Source of the DNA: Halichondria panicea
Taxonomy: Eukaryota; Porifera; Demospongiae; Suberitida; Halichondriidae
Direction: 5' to 3'
Assembly: GCF_963675165.1 (NCBI RefSeq)
Contig: NC_087391.1
Span: 2,375,001 to 2,439,000 of the forward strand
Length of the DNA: 64,000 nucleotides
Shown: positions 30,690-41,984 of the stretch, piece after piece
How the letters are laid out: each line of letters starts with the position of its first letter
How positions within the stretch are numbered: position 1 is the stretch's first letter
The notes under the pieces: generated by a model
What the model was told of the DNA's origin: nothing
Databases searched by the model: none
What the model saw: the letters and a program-made list of their open reading frames with translations, nothing else
Translations under genes and position numbers: made by a program

Positions 30690-31125
30690 TAGATTCATAT
30701 AACATCGAGTTGTCCTCCGTTCCAGAGCTGTCTGCTGTCGATGTTGCCGGCGAGTCTGAGGTGGTACTGCCGCCGTCATCCTCAGACTCTTGTTGAGTCG
30801 TGTTATCACTGCCTGTAGTGTCGTCTGGGTGAGTGTGCTCCCAAAGGCGTTGTGCCCGCATCCGTTTAGATCCCGCATGGGAAAGATGGTACCGGTCCAA
30901 GTGGAGGTCGAGGACAGAACTCGGGAGGGCCCTCATGGCCTGGGCAGTAGTGGGTAGAGGAATTGACGTACTCAGAAAGACGCTATTAACAGCTACGTGA
31001 ATGACTACCACACGGTAGGGTCCCCTGCTGCGCATGCGCAGCCACGCCTACATTAATCCCAAGAGTACTTGCCCCTGGCTACCATTAACCATTGTTTGTC
31101 CTCACACACAAAACCCACTATTTAA
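30690..31125 (-). mobile_element. Retroelement gag fragment 2 (SAP-like N-terminus)
   Basis: The minus-strand frame contains MRALPSSVLDLHLDRYHLSH and RAQRLWEHTHPDD, near-identical to the copy at 44.2 kb and related to 14.8 kb. The 5' leader is shared: TGCGCATGCGCAG, CTACCATTAACCATTGTTTG and CTCACACACAAAACCCACTA. The copy stops after ~130 codons, so only the 5' end of the element is present. The boundary at the 3' side (about 30690) is uncertain. Confidence 0.65.
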
Positions 31126-33304
31126 ACTGCTGACTAATTATTGTAAATCCTATTTATTTACTACCCCAATACAGATATACCAATCGCACACACCTTGCAT
31201 CTGCCTTGATATCAAAGTTAGTTGAGATCATAGCAGATGAAAATGGCTTTGCCACACCACTTTTGACATTCCCCGACATCAATAAGTCGTCAATGACAAA
31301 GGGTGTCGAAGAGATTGACGATCTCTAAAGCACTAAGGCTTGTGTTCAAACCTATATCCCAGTTAGAAGCACTGGTAAATAAATATAGAGTACAGACTGT
31401 TATCATTAGTGATCTTACTCACCAACAACTGCAACAGCTTTCATAGGCATTGATTTCCCTATCTCTGGTTCTCCCTGTGGCGACCACAACTGGGCACACC
31501 AAAAACGCCTGGCTATGAAGTGCCACATCGTTCCTTCGAGAACCCTCTTGTAAAGGATTATGTTGCTACCAACACTATACGTTTGCTAAAAACTGTCTGT
31601 CAACATGGTTTTCATCCTTTCCATCTATATCTCCTTCCTAGATAGATTGCCGACAAACAGTTGTAATGAAGTCATGATAGCTATGACGTGTGTAGACTAA
31701 ATTTTTAAGGTATTACTGTCAAACGTCATTGACTTGAACTTTCAAGCCTATATTTTAATTCCACATACAGCAGATATAATTATACCTTTCTTTGCAGACC
31801 CTTTTGGGCTCGACGGTAGGGTGTCCTCCAGATAATTATCCGACTGATCATGGTTGGACTGTACAATTGACACACAGTTGGGGAATCAATAAAAAAAAAA
31901 TGTCCTCCCCCCGTGAACTGACAAAGGTTATGTGGACTTTTCAATCCAAAGCGTAGTTCTTAAGGAACAGCTATATATTTGTCACAGCTAGTGTGTTTTT
32001 ATGACCGTCAACTTCAAGTGTCCTAAAAAGTTCTGGTAGTCGCATGAATATGTGGCACATCTTGTATTTCTAGTGACACATTTGATGTATATTGGTGAAT
32101 GCTTATTATTTTTATCTTGAATATCTTTAATACATTATGAATAGAAAGGCAGAGACAGTTTTCTTTTTAACATTACCGATAATTCCAAAATACCTTGTAC
32201 TGTTTTAGACACTCAAGTTTATTCTTGGACCGACAATTTTTTTGATCAAATGCTATGAAAAATATTGGTATCAATAATGACTAAGTGATCAGGTCATTTA
32301 ATAGACAGTCTTCTAATTAATATTACTGGTAGTTCAAGTTTATTCTTGGACCAATTAAGTACGAGTTCACAGGCTATGAAAAATACTGCAATTAATAACT
32401 GATTAATGAAGTGATCAGGTCATTTGATAAGGTTCAATGAAATTGAAAGACAGAGACAGTCTTCTTTTTAACGTTACCTGTAGTTCCACTAGAAATTTAT
32501 TTATTAATTACTAGATTCAGCAAATTGCATTTATTAAGCAACAGCTGTTTGTAAATCATCAAGGCATTTTCGCTTATGGTGACATGTAATGACTACTTAA
32601 TTCCTCGTATGTTGCATCAAATTAGGCACAAAGAATATTATGCCCGAGGGGAGTGAAGAATGTAATTCGTCCAACCTTGGGCTGCAGTTTTGCCAGAGGA
32701 TCCAACTCCGAATGGGTATCTTTGACTTCTCAAAGAAACTGCCTGCCTTTACGTCTTGCTGATCTTACATGCCTTGCACCACTACTTATACTTATAACCA
32801 TCCTTAACATCTCTCCTCAGTCTTTCTTCCATGTCATCACCACAACTATTGTGTTGTAATGATGTTTTCAAGAGTTATACTGTCTTACCGAGCACGATCC
32901 ATGTAAGTAAACCAAGATACATAATATTTGTACCAACATCAATGAGAGACAGACTAGCAAGTTCTCAGGTGGGGCCAAACCCGATTTTTTTAGTGGTGAG
33001 AAATTTACTTGTGGCCCACGCAGTACCTGTGAAAAAAATGGGCGTGTCACGGTGTGACTTTTAGCCACACCCCATTTGTCTCTAGTAAACCCGGGTTACA
33101 TGAGACTGATCAATTAACACCAGAAATCTAACACAAAACTATTACGTTAAAATTACATGTGACGTGGTAGTAATTCATTTGACCACTTTGTCTCAATTTG
33201 TCTGTTATTTCTTCTATCATCTATTGTGTGTACACAGTTGTATTTATATCTTCTAGCTGGAAAGACTGGTAATTAGATTGTTTGTGAGAATACAGCTGAT
33301 TCAG
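31126..33304. other. Intergenic region upstream of copy H
   Basis: Mostly AT-rich and unassigned. A small plus-strand terminal-exon candidate lies at 31237-31328: acceptor CATAGCAG, reading DENGFATPLLTFPDINKSS, then a stop after EEIDDL. A diverged tandem repeat spans 32213-32480. The last ~145 bases before copy H resemble the flanks before copies I and J (TTGACCACTTTGTCT..., TTTCTTCTATCA). Confidence 0.4.
32213..32480. repeat. Diverged tandem repeat, ~120-bp period
   Basis: CTCAAGTTTATTCTTGGACC, GCTATGAAAAATA, AGTGATCAGGTCATTT and AGACAGTCTTCT each occur twice in the same order (about 32213-32315 and 32333-32466). Further GGCAGAGACAGT/GACAGAGACAGT words flank it. No coding. Confidence 0.6.
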
Positions 33305-34894
33305 ATGGGAAAGTGCAAGTGTAAATACAGACTGAGATGGTTCCATTCCAAAGGAGCCTTTCTTGTTCTATTTTGGACAGTTCTACTCAGTTTTGTGAGT
33401 TCGTCTGTCTTCCTAATGGGGATTGAAATAGTATCGTCTAAAATTCTCGGTAGAATTAGAATTTCTATTTGGTTTGCTGTGATTCCAGTACTAACACTTT
33501 TGATTTCAGTACCCTTGTCAGGATGGTTATCGAATGCAAAACTCGGCAACTACAGAGTGTTTAGTATTGGGTGTGTGTTATTGTTTGTTTCAACTGTAAT
33601 CCTTTGCTTGGTTTTGGTTATGGAGGAACTAAACATACACAGTGATGTTCTTTTATGGGTTCATTTTACTGTGGGAGTTATGTTTTGGATCTTAGGATTT
33701 TGCATGTGCATTGTAACCGCTCTTCAACTTGGTCTAGATCAGATGCCAGATGCTTCTTCTTCGAACATTTCCTCTTGTATTGCCTGGTTTGTATGTGCCT
33801 TATCGGCTGGAATTTTCCTTAGCTATTTCTTGTCATTTTTGTGCATTGCCAACTGTTTGAGATGTGATAATTCTCCCGTAGTTGCCTTGATTTTACCGCT
33901 TTGTATGACTGTTATTCTTGTGCTTCAATTTCTTCGTCCAAAATGGCTGATAATCGAGCCCAAGTCACCTCAGTCTCTCAAAACTATCTACAAAGTTCTC
34001 AAGTTTGCTAAGCAACACAAATTTCCCCTCAACCGCAGTGCGCTCACATACTGGGAGGAAGACATACCCTCTAGAATAGACCTGGGGAAGTCAAGGTATG
34101 GCGGACCGTTCACTACAGAGCAAGTTGAAGATGTTAAAACAGTATTGCGTTTAATTGTTGTAATGCTTTCCTTTTTAATAGTATCTTTCCCTATGCTATT
34201 ACGTCCTAATATTTTTAGCGAGATTCATTACCAAATTGCTGGTTTTAATGAATGCAGTACTAACATGATCTTTTTATTTACATACAGCTCTCCTTTGTTT
34301 ATGGTACTCGGAACAATTTTGTGTGAATGTGTCATCTACCCACTAGCTGGGAATAGGTCTCCTAGTCTTCTCAGGAAAGTTGGGTTCACATCATCTGTGG
34401 TAGTTGCATTGAGCTTTTCATGTCTGATTATTAAGTTGGTACAGCACGTTTTAATGGACTATTCTGATGGAGCTGTCAGTGAGTGGATAGCACGTGTGCT
34501 TTACTATGCAATGTCTGGTCTCTTGTCCCAGGTTTTATTTACTTCAGTACTTGAGTTTTTCTGTGCTCAGTCTCCCTATCATATGAGGGGACTTGTCCTT
34601 TCTTTTGCATTATCGTTTACGATAATCAGTAGCTTGATTGGCTATTGGCTTGGATTTTTTCTGGAGTATCAAGTGTGTAAAGATCAAAGCTCTTGGTGCT
34701 CTGTTGTGCCATTTGCAGTGAAAACTGTGATTAGTTTGATTTCACTAGTATTGTTTTGTGTCGTGTCTCGCTGGTACAAGATGAGAGTGAGAGATGATGG
34801 ATTTACTCAGCAGAAAATTGTGGAAGAGGTCTATGATCGATACCTCACCGCTGAAGCAGCAAGATCAAGCACTCTAATAATGCCGAATTGTTAA
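33305..34894 (+). CDS. POT/SLC15-like transporter, copy H (intact, MGKCKC type)
   Basis: Single exon, 529 codons from ATG 33305 (MGKCKCKYRLRWFHSKGAF). It keeps PLSGWLSNAKLGNYR, QLGLDQMPDASSSNIS, KSRYGGPFTTEQVED and VLEFFCAQSPYHMRG (TM10 Glu). TM1 has no acidic residue. Compared with I and J it has a distinct TM1-TM3 region (MGIEIVSSKILGRIRIS, VMEELNIHSDVLLWVHF) and a TLIMPNC end. It is the first unit of a tandem trio with ~2.2 kb period. Substrate unknown; membrane location inferred. Confidence 0.85.
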   Translation: MGKCKCKYRLRWFHSKGAFLVLFWTVLLSFVSSSVFLMGIEIVSSKILGRIRISIWFAVIPVLTLLISVPLSGWLSNAKLGNYRVFSIGCVLLFVSTVILCLVLVMEELNIHSDVLLWVHFTVGVMFWILGFCMCIVTALQLGLDQMPDASSSNISSCIAWFVCALSAGIFLSYFLSFLCIANCLRCDNSPVVALILPLCMTVILVLQFLRPKWLIIEPKSPQSLKTIYKVLKFAKQHKFPLNRSALTYWEEDIPSRIDLGKSRYGGPFTTEQVEDVKTVLRLIVVMLSFLIVSFPMLLRPNIFSEIHYQIAGFNECSTNMIFLFTYSSPLFMVLGTILCECVIYPLAGNRSPSLLRKVGFTSSVVVALSFSCLIIKLVQHVLMDYSDGAVSEWIARVLYYAMSGLLSQVLFTSVLEFFCAQSPYHMRGLVLSFALSFTIISSLIGYWLGFFLEYQVCKDQSSWCSVVPFAVKTVISLISLVLFCVVSRWYKMRVRDDGFTQQKIVEEVYDRYLTAEAARSSTLIMPNC

Positions 34895-35515
34895 CTTGTT
34901 GTTAGCAATATCGGAGTACCTGATTTAGTGTTAGAAATATTTTTTATTGACTGTATGGTCTTGTGCCTGGTCATACTGACTAAATCAGTACTCTCCACTT
35001 TTTTGTTTTGATCTTGTGTAGACTGCAATTTCAATGTAATAGTCAATGCATGTCCCATAGTTACGTATAATAATTATAACATATTATTTTAGTCATAGTT
35101 ACATGGGTTTTCTGTTCAAATGGCCCATGCACTTGCCAAATTTACGTGTATAGTCATACTAGGTAGTACGTTAAAGTTTTTATAGTCCTTGTGTTGAGTG
35201 CTTTTATTATAAAACAATTTTTACATCTTCATGTTAATTAGTGTTGATAGGTAGTATCAATGAGCCTGGATTGTTTGGGCTTGCCTTGCGGCATGCATGG
35301 ATCATTTTGGGTGGAGAACTACGATTTTTTTTTACAAAATCAACGAAACTTGTTATACCTGTTGTTATTAATTTGACCACTTTGTCTGTTATTTTTTCTA
35401 TCAGCTACTGTGTGTATAACATTTAGAATGCCTTTATTGGTATTCACACAATAATTATGAGTTCTAGCGTGCATGCAAGCTAATTAGATTGTTTGTGAAA
35501 ATACGGCTGATTCAG
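34895..35515. repeat. Spacer between copies H and I
   Basis: Closely matches 37091-37676 (I-J spacer), including GTGCCTGGTC...ACTGA, TCAATGAGCCTG(G/A)ATTGTTTGGGC, the T-run before ACAAAATCAACGAAACTTG, and ATTAGATTGTTTGTGA just before the start codon. It probably holds the promoter of copy I. No gene. Confidence 0.65.
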
Positions 35516-37090
35516 ATGGGAAAGTGCAAGTGTAAATACAGACTGAGATGGTTCCATTCCAAAGGAGCCTTTCTTGTTCTATTTTGGACAGTTCTACTCT
35601 GTTTTGTGAGTTCGTCTGTCTACCTAATGTGGGTTGAAATACTGTCTACAATTCTCAGTAGAATTTCGAATTGGCTTCTTGTGATTCCAGTACTAGCAAT
35701 TTTGATTTCAGTACCCTTGTCAGGATGGTTAGCAAATTCCAAACTCGGCAACTACAGAGTGTTTAGTATTGGGTGCATGTTGTTGTTTGTTTCAACTGTA
35801 ATCCTTTGCTTATTTTTGGTCATGAAGGAACTAAACATAGATCACGGTGATTTTGTGTTATGCGTTCAATTTACTGTGATGGTTACCTTTGGGATGTTAG
35901 GAAGTTGTATGAGCTTTATGACTTCCCTTCAACTTGGTCTAGATCAGATGCCAGATGCTTCTTCCTCGAGTATTTCATCTTACATTGCCTGGTTTGTATG
36001 TGCCTTATCGGCTGGAATTTTTTTTAGCATTTTCTTATCATTAATGGTCGGCTGTTTGAGTTGTGAAAATTCTCCCATAGTTGCCTTGATTTTATCGCTT
36101 TGTATGACTGTTGTTCTTGTGCTTCAATTTGTTCGTCCAAAATGGCTGATAATCGAGCCCAAGTCACCTCAGTCTCTCAAAACTATCTACCAAGTTCTCA
36201 AGTTTGCTAAGCAACACAAATTTCCCCTCAATCGCAGTGCGCTCACATACTGGGAGGAAGATATACCCTCTAGAATAGACCTGGGGAAGTCAAGGTATGG
36301 CGGACCATTCACTACAGAGCAAGTTGAAGATGTTAAAACAGTATTGCGTTTAATTGTTGTAATGCTTTCCTTTTTAATAGTATCTTTCCCTATGCTATTA
36401 CGTCCTAATATTTTTAGCGAGATTCATTACCAAATTGCTGGTTTCAATGAATGCAGTACTAACATGATCTTTTTATTTACATACAGCTCTCATTTGTTTA
36501 TGGTTCTCGGAACAATTTTGTGTGAATGTGTCATCTACCCACTAGCTGAGAATAGGTCTCCTAGTCTTCTCAGGAAAGTTGGGTTCACATCATCTGTGGT
36601 AGTTGCATTGAGCTTTTCATGTCTGATTATTAAGTTGGTACAGCACGTTTTAATGGACTATTCTGATGGAGCTGTCAGTGAGTGGATAGCACGTGTGCTT
36701 TACTATGCAATGTCTGGTCTCTTGTCCCAGGTTTTATTTACTTCAGTACTTGAGTTTTTCTGTGCTCAGTCTCCCTATCATATGAGGGGACTTGTCCTTT
36801 CTTTTGCATTATCGTTTGCGATAATCATTAGCTTGATTGGCTATTGGCTTGGATTTTTTCTGGAGTATCAAGTGTGTAAAGATCAAAGCTCTTGGTGCTC
36901 TGTTGTGCCATTTGCAGTGAAAACTGTGATTAGTTTGATTGCGCTAGTATTGTTTTGTGTCGTGTCTCGCTGGTACAAGATGAGAGTGAGAGATGATGGA
37001 TTTGCTCAGCAGAAAATTGTGGAAGAGGTCTATGATCGATACCTCACCGCTGAAGCGTCAAGATCAAACACTCTAATGCCGCATTCTTAA
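35516..37090 (+). CDS. POT/SLC15-like transporter, copy I (intact, MGKCKC type)
   Basis: Single exon, 524 codons, ATG 35516. Almost identical to copy J in the N-terminal two thirds (EILSTILSRISNWLLVIPVL, KELNIDHGDFVLC, SLMVGCLSCENSP) and to copy H in the last third (SFAIIISLIGYWLGFFLEYQ). It carries all family blocks: LANSKLGNYR, QLGLDQMPDASSSSIS, GGPFTTEQVED and LEFFCAQSPYHMRG. Its mosaic similarity to H and J points to conversion or unequal exchange within the trio. The ExxER motif is absent as in all copies. Confidence 0.85.
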   Translation: MGKCKCKYRLRWFHSKGAFLVLFWTVLLCFVSSSVYLMWVEILSTILSRISNWLLVIPVLAILISVPLSGWLANSKLGNYRVFSIGCMLLFVSTVILCLFLVMKELNIDHGDFVLCVQFTVMVTFGMLGSCMSFMTSLQLGLDQMPDASSSSISSYIAWFVCALSAGIFFSIFLSLMVGCLSCENSPIVALILSLCMTVVLVLQFVRPKWLIIEPKSPQSLKTIYQVLKFAKQHKFPLNRSALTYWEEDIPSRIDLGKSRYGGPFTTEQVEDVKTVLRLIVVMLSFLIVSFPMLLRPNIFSEIHYQIAGFNECSTNMIFLFTYSSHLFMVLGTILCECVIYPLAENRSPSLLRKVGFTSSVVVALSFSCLIIKLVQHVLMDYSDGAVSEWIARVLYYAMSGLLSQVLFTSVLEFFCAQSPYHMRGLVLSFALSFAIIISLIGYWLGFFLEYQVCKDQSSWCSVVPFAVKTVISLIALVLFCVVSRWYKMRVRDDGFAQQKIVEEVYDRYLTAEASRSNTLMPHS

Positions 37091-37676
37091 CTTGTTGTTA
37101 GCAATAGATTTCAGTGTTAGAAATAATTTTTATGACTGTATTGTCAAATGTCATTTGTGCCTGGTCGCATACTGACTGAATCAGTACTCTCCACTTTTTT
37201 TCGTTTTGATCTTGTGTAGACTGCAATTTCCGTTATAGTCAATGCATGTCCATAGTTACGTATAATATAACAGTCGTGGGTTTTCTGTTCAAATGGCTCA
37301 TGCACTCGCCAAATTTACAGTATTTTTGAGTAGTCATACTAGGTAGTACGTTAAAGTTTTTATTGTCCTTGTGTTGAGTGCTTATATAAAACAATTTTTA
37401 CATCTTCAGTGTTGATCAATGAGCCTGAATTGTTTGGGCTTGCCTGGCGGCATGCATGGATCATTTTGGGTGGAGAACTACGATTTTTTTTTTACAAAAT
37501 CAACGAAACTTGTTATACCAGTTGTTATTCATTTGACCACTTTGTCTGTTATTTTTTCTATCAGCTACTGTGTGTATAAACATTCAAAATGCCTTTATTG
37601 GTATTCACACAATAATTATGAGTTCTAGCGTGCATGCAAGCTAATTAGATTGTTTGTGAGAATACGGCTGATTCAG
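37091..37676. repeat. Spacer between copies I and J
   Basis: Second copy of the ~0.6 kb spacer described at 34895-35515, slightly shorter. No gene; the presumed promoter of copy J lies in the conserved last ~250 bases. Confidence 0.65.
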
Positions 37677-39254
37677 ATGGGAAAGTGCAAGTGTAAATAT
37701 AGACTGAGATGGTTCCATTCCAAAGGAGCCTTTCTTGTTCTATTTTGGACAGTTCTACTCTGTTTTGTGAGTTTTTCTGTCTACCTAATGTGCGTTGAAA
37801 TACTGTCTACAATTCTCAGTAGAATTTCGAATTGGCTTCTTGTGATTCCAGTACTAGCGATTTTGATTTCAGTACCCTTGTCAGGATGGTTAGCAAATGC
37901 CAAACTCGGCAACTACAGAGTGTTTAGTATTGGGTGTATGTTATTGTTTGTTTCAACTGTAATCCTTTGCTTATTTTTGGTCATGAAGGAACTAAACATA
38001 GATCACGGTGATTTTGTGTTATGCGTTCAATTTACTGTGATGGTTACCTTTGGGATGTTAGGAAGTTGTATGAGCTTTATGACTTCCCTTCAACTTGGTC
38101 TAGATCAGATGCCAGATGCTTCTTCCTCGAGTATTTCATCTTACATTGCCTGGTTTGTATGTGCCTCATCGGCTGGATTTTTTTTTAGCTTTTTCTTATC
38201 ATTAATGGTCGGCTGTTTGAGTTGTGAAAATTCTCCCATAGTTGCCTTGATTTTATCGCTTTGTATGACTGTTGTTCTTGTGCTTCAATTTGTTCGTCCA
38301 AAATGGCTGATAATCGAGCCCAAGTCACCTCAGTCTCTCAAAACTATCTACCAAGTTCTTAAGTTTGCTAAGCAACACAAATTTCCCCTCAATCGCAGTG
38401 CGCTCACATACTGGGAGGAAGATATACCCTCTAGAATAGACCTGGGGAAGTCAAGGTACGGCGGACCATTCACTACAGAGCAAGTTGAAGATGTTAAAAC
38501 AGTATTGCGTTTAATTGTTGTAATGCTTTCCTTTTTAATAGTATCTTTCCCTATGCTATTACGTCCTAATATTTTTAGCGAGATTCATTACCAAATTGCT
38601 GGTTTTAATGAATGCAGTACTAGCATGATCTTTTTATTTACATACAGCTCTCCTTTGTTTATGGTACTCGGAACAATTTTGTGTGAATGTGTCATCTACC
38701 CACTAGCTGGGAATAGGTCTCCTAGTCTTCTCAGGAAAGTTGGGTTCACATCATCTGTGGTAGTTGCATTGAGTTTTTCATGTCTGATTATTAAGTTGGT
38801 ACAGCACGTTTTAATGGACTATTCTGATGGAGCTGTCAGTGAGTGGATAGCACGTGTGCTTTACTGTGTAACATCTGGTCTTTTATACCAGGTTTTATTT
38901 ACTTCAGTACTTGAGTTTTTTTGTGCTCAGTCTCCCTATCACATGAGAGGACTTGTCCTTTCTTTTGCATTCTTATTTATAATTATTACTGGCGGGATTG
39001 GTTATTGGTTTGGATATTTTCTGGAGTATCAACTGTGTAAGAATTCTCGCTCTTGGTGCTCTGTTGTGCCATTTGCAGTGAAAACTGTGATTAGTTTGAT
39101 TTCACTAGTATTGTTTTGTGTCATGTCTCGCTGGTACAAGATGAGAGTGAGAGATGATGGATTTGCTCAGCAGAGGATCGTGGAGGAGGTCTATGATCGA
39201 TACCTCACCGCTGAAGCAGCAAGACTTGTTGTTAGCAATACCAGAGTACCTTAG
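37677..39254 (+). CDS. POT/SLC15-like transporter, copy J (intact, MGKCKC type)
   Basis: Single exon, 525 codons, ATG 37677. N-terminal two thirds as copy I. The TM10-TM11 region differs (YCVTSGLLYQ, AFLFIIITGGIGYWFGYFLE, QLCKNSRSWC). The C-terminal end is also changed: after YLTAEAAR it reads LVVSNTRVP, because the SNTLMP codons are missing and the frame runs into what is 3' UTR (CTTGTTGTTAGCAAT) in copies H and I. All conserved blocks are kept. Last copy of the array. Confidence 0.85.
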   Translation: MGKCKCKYRLRWFHSKGAFLVLFWTVLLCFVSFSVYLMCVEILSTILSRISNWLLVIPVLAILISVPLSGWLANAKLGNYRVFSIGCMLLFVSTVILCLFLVMKELNIDHGDFVLCVQFTVMVTFGMLGSCMSFMTSLQLGLDQMPDASSSSISSYIAWFVCASSAGFFFSFFLSLMVGCLSCENSPIVALILSLCMTVVLVLQFVRPKWLIIEPKSPQSLKTIYQVLKFAKQHKFPLNRSALTYWEEDIPSRIDLGKSRYGGPFTTEQVEDVKTVLRLIVVMLSFLIVSFPMLLRPNIFSEIHYQIAGFNECSTSMIFLFTYSSPLFMVLGTILCECVIYPLAGNRSPSLLRKVGFTSSVVVALSFSCLIIKLVQHVLMDYSDGAVSEWIARVLYCVTSGLLYQVLFTSVLEFFCAQSPYHMRGLVLSFAFLFIIITGGIGYWFGYFLEYQLCKNSRSWCSVVPFAVKTVISLISLVLFCVMSRWYKMRVRDDGFAQQRIVEEVYDRYLTAEAARLVVSNTRVP

Positions 39255-41330
39255 TCTGATAGATTTAGTATTATCCACTTTTAACTTGTGTATAGACTTC
39301 AATTTCAATATGATAGTTATCATTATTTTAATGGCTCATTTGCCAAATTTACCCGTTATACAGTAATTTTTGCGAATAATAACTATTTTTATTGCTGATC
39401 AGTTGATCTACAGCCAATAACATCCATCAAATCCAGTCATGGGACTATACTTTAAAGGACTTAAAAATTAAAAATATTGCACAGTAAGTGTGCAATAAGT
39501 TGTTACTACACACTTTTTGTTGTTGTATGGGAATCATCATCATCCATAATCAGCATTAATCACAGCAATATGATAGTGTTCAGAATGTCTATGATAGTGT
39601 TCAGAATGTCTAAAAGATTGCTACTTATTATAATTAATGTTGATGTTGAAAGTGCAATTCGTCATGCTTGAACATTGTTTCCCACATCAGGCTTAAATTT
39701 CGTTTTTCTTCATCAAGGTCTAAATTCTCCTTACTATAGGGGAACAACCTTAAAATTTTCCCTCGTTTTCTTGGCCATCACAGATGACAGGAGGGCCATT
39801 GAAACTTGGAATTGTTAGTCGGCTCCTGTTCTCTAATACTTCGTTCTGGATAAGTTGGTCGCTAACATTTTGTTGGTATAAAACAGTGGCACAAGTAACT
39901 TTACCCGAATGTCCAGTTTCCGACTTTGAATCCCTGCTGCTTGGCACATTTCCGGGGATTATCTGTGCAAGTTTGTTACTGCCTGAATAGCAAACAATAA
40001 TTTTGTGCTAGATCATTGTTCTGGGGTTAATATTGCACCAGCTATAAAGAATAGCAAGGAATGTCGTCTGCAGGGAAAATATTGACTTGCATGTTTCATA
40101 AATATTTCTGGCACCAGCCATTAGAAGCTTTGAATGTTGGAACAATGGGATTAACAAAGTTGTTGCTTGTTGTTTTAGCGTAAGTTGTAAATTGCGCATT
40201 TCAAGCACCCACTGGACCGGACCATTGAATCCTCTGGAGTACTGGGAGTCTGTGTCGAGTATAGGGTAGCACTGCACGTGTGGCTAATCGGTCGACGAGC
40301 CAATCCTTCCACATTATTGAACGTGATTGGGGACACATACAACAGAAATTCCAGTTAGAGAACCATGAGAATCAGGAGTAGCCTCCTTCACAAAATGAAT
40401 TATTGTGAGGTGTATCTGCATGATTATACTTACGTTAACCCGTCCCGCCGCCTGCACATAGCAGGGGAGACAAAGTACAGTTTCCCGTTCGATTGCTGGC
40501 GCTTCATGCATTGCAGCACAGATACAACCATCTTCTTAGTGAGGATCTGCACACAATGAATACCAAGTAAATGAATGTCCTGCATGCCATCAGCATAACA
40601 GCATTGCCGATATTGTACATGCATGTACGATTAAGCTATTAAAATTAATGGTAGTTTAAATCTTACTGGGTTGTTGTGCCGATCACAATTATGTTAGCTG
40701 CTTCCTTGGCAGACATAATGGGGGGGTGGCAGAATAGCTCGCCCAGCCATCAGGAAGCAGTAGAATATCGACGAGTGGTGAACTGAGAGAACTTCGACAA
40801 GTGGTGAACTGCAACGAGTCAAGAACTGAGAGAACTTCGACGAGTGGTGAACTGCTGTAGGGCCAGACAGCGGGAAATTGTTCTAATATTTGCGTTTCTC
40901 TCCGCGTTAACTGTCAAAGTACATGTAAACTACCATGGGAAATTCTTGGCATTACTAAACCTCCTGCCTTGCAACATATACTGCAAGTAAAGCAATTGCT
41001 TCTGTTACACCGTGTCATCTAGCAATTCAAAAAGCAGCTTAGCAAATTTCCCTTAAGTTTCATAAAGAGAAGTCAGCAGTGGCTACACCTATAGGGCGAG
41101 AACTACTAACACTTGGAACAATTGTGTCATCAGAAAGGGCTTCATTTAATATTTTGCTTGTCTTGTAGGCAGGGTTTGTGTGTGTATGTGCATGTGTGCC
41201 CTGACTGGCGACTGTGTGTATTGTGCTATTTTTGACATTCTTTCCTTGTAGAATTAATAATAATATTAAAAAATGAGGATTATGAACAAGGGTGTGTGCA
41301 TGATTCAGCCTCAATAAACTTGAGTATGTC
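39255..41330. other. Unassigned region with a possible spliced minus-strand gene
   Basis: Exon-like pieces on the minus strand. 40546-40434 is bounded by TTGTGTGCAG and GTAAGT and encodes LTKKMVVSVLQCMKRQQSNG and on to CRRRDGLT. 39982-39750 follows acceptor TTTGCTATTCAG and encodes IIPGNVPSSRDSKSETGHSG to a stop after QENEGKF. A third possible piece lies at 41160-41060 (ILNEALSDDTIVPSVSSSRP). Joining phases and the family are unclear, so it is not called as a gene. Two short tandem repeats occur: a 20-bp word twice at 39565-39611 (ATAGTGTTCAGAATGTCT), and a ~30-bp word near 40776-40855 (GAGAACTTCGACRAGTGGTG). Confidence 0.35.
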
Positions 41331-41554
41331 TAATTTCAGTGTCTCTGGGCTTAGCATTTATATCTTCTTGAGGCCTATAGCCACTCGAATTGGTCCGGAG
41401 ATTCTTGGGAACTGATCTTTCTAGACCGCTGGCGGCCTCAAGACTGTGTAACAAACATTCAGAGGGAAGCCACTCACTGCATGTGCAGTATGATATGCAG
41501 TAGACATCCTTATCACTACTGAACGTACCTACATCATCCCATGGCAGTGTCTTC

Positions 41555-41984
41555 CATGTGTTCTTACAACTTACATCATGTCCTGTATGCTATCGGGGTC
41601 TGCAAATTAAAGATTGCCAGTATACACAGACGTGTTTGCAATTACAACTTACAAAGGAATGTGGGTGTAGGAGTGCTAGGGTTTGCATTGCTATTTGTAG
41701 ATGAATATGGCTCAACTCAACTCAATTCTATTATTGTACACCTACTTACTACAGCTGGATAACGTGTTTTCCTGCAGATACACAATATGGAGAGTTCTGC
41801 TTACAAACTATAACGTACCATATTTGCTGAGACTTTGGTGTTCTTTGCTGGGTGATAATAGAGCATCATGTGTTCTTACAACTTACATCGTGTCCTGTAT
41901 GCTATCGGGGTCTGCAAATTAAAGATTGCCAGTATACACAGCCGTGTTTGCAATTACAACTTACAAAGGAATGTGGGTGTAGGA
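41555..41984. repeat. ~115-bp direct duplication with ~200-bp spacer
   Basis: CATGTGTTCTTACAACTTAC through AATGTGGGTGTAGG occurs at about 41555-41671 and again at 41877-41983 with very few differences (ACAGACGTG against ACAGCCGTG). No coding recognised. Confidence 0.75.

Noticed and set aside
33278-33304. Extended N-termini starting MFVRIQLIQ before MGKCKC in copies H-J, and MMAIN in MAINARG copies
   Set aside because: The extension starts at TTG, not ATG. The conserved ATG at MGKCKC or MAINARG is the natural start.
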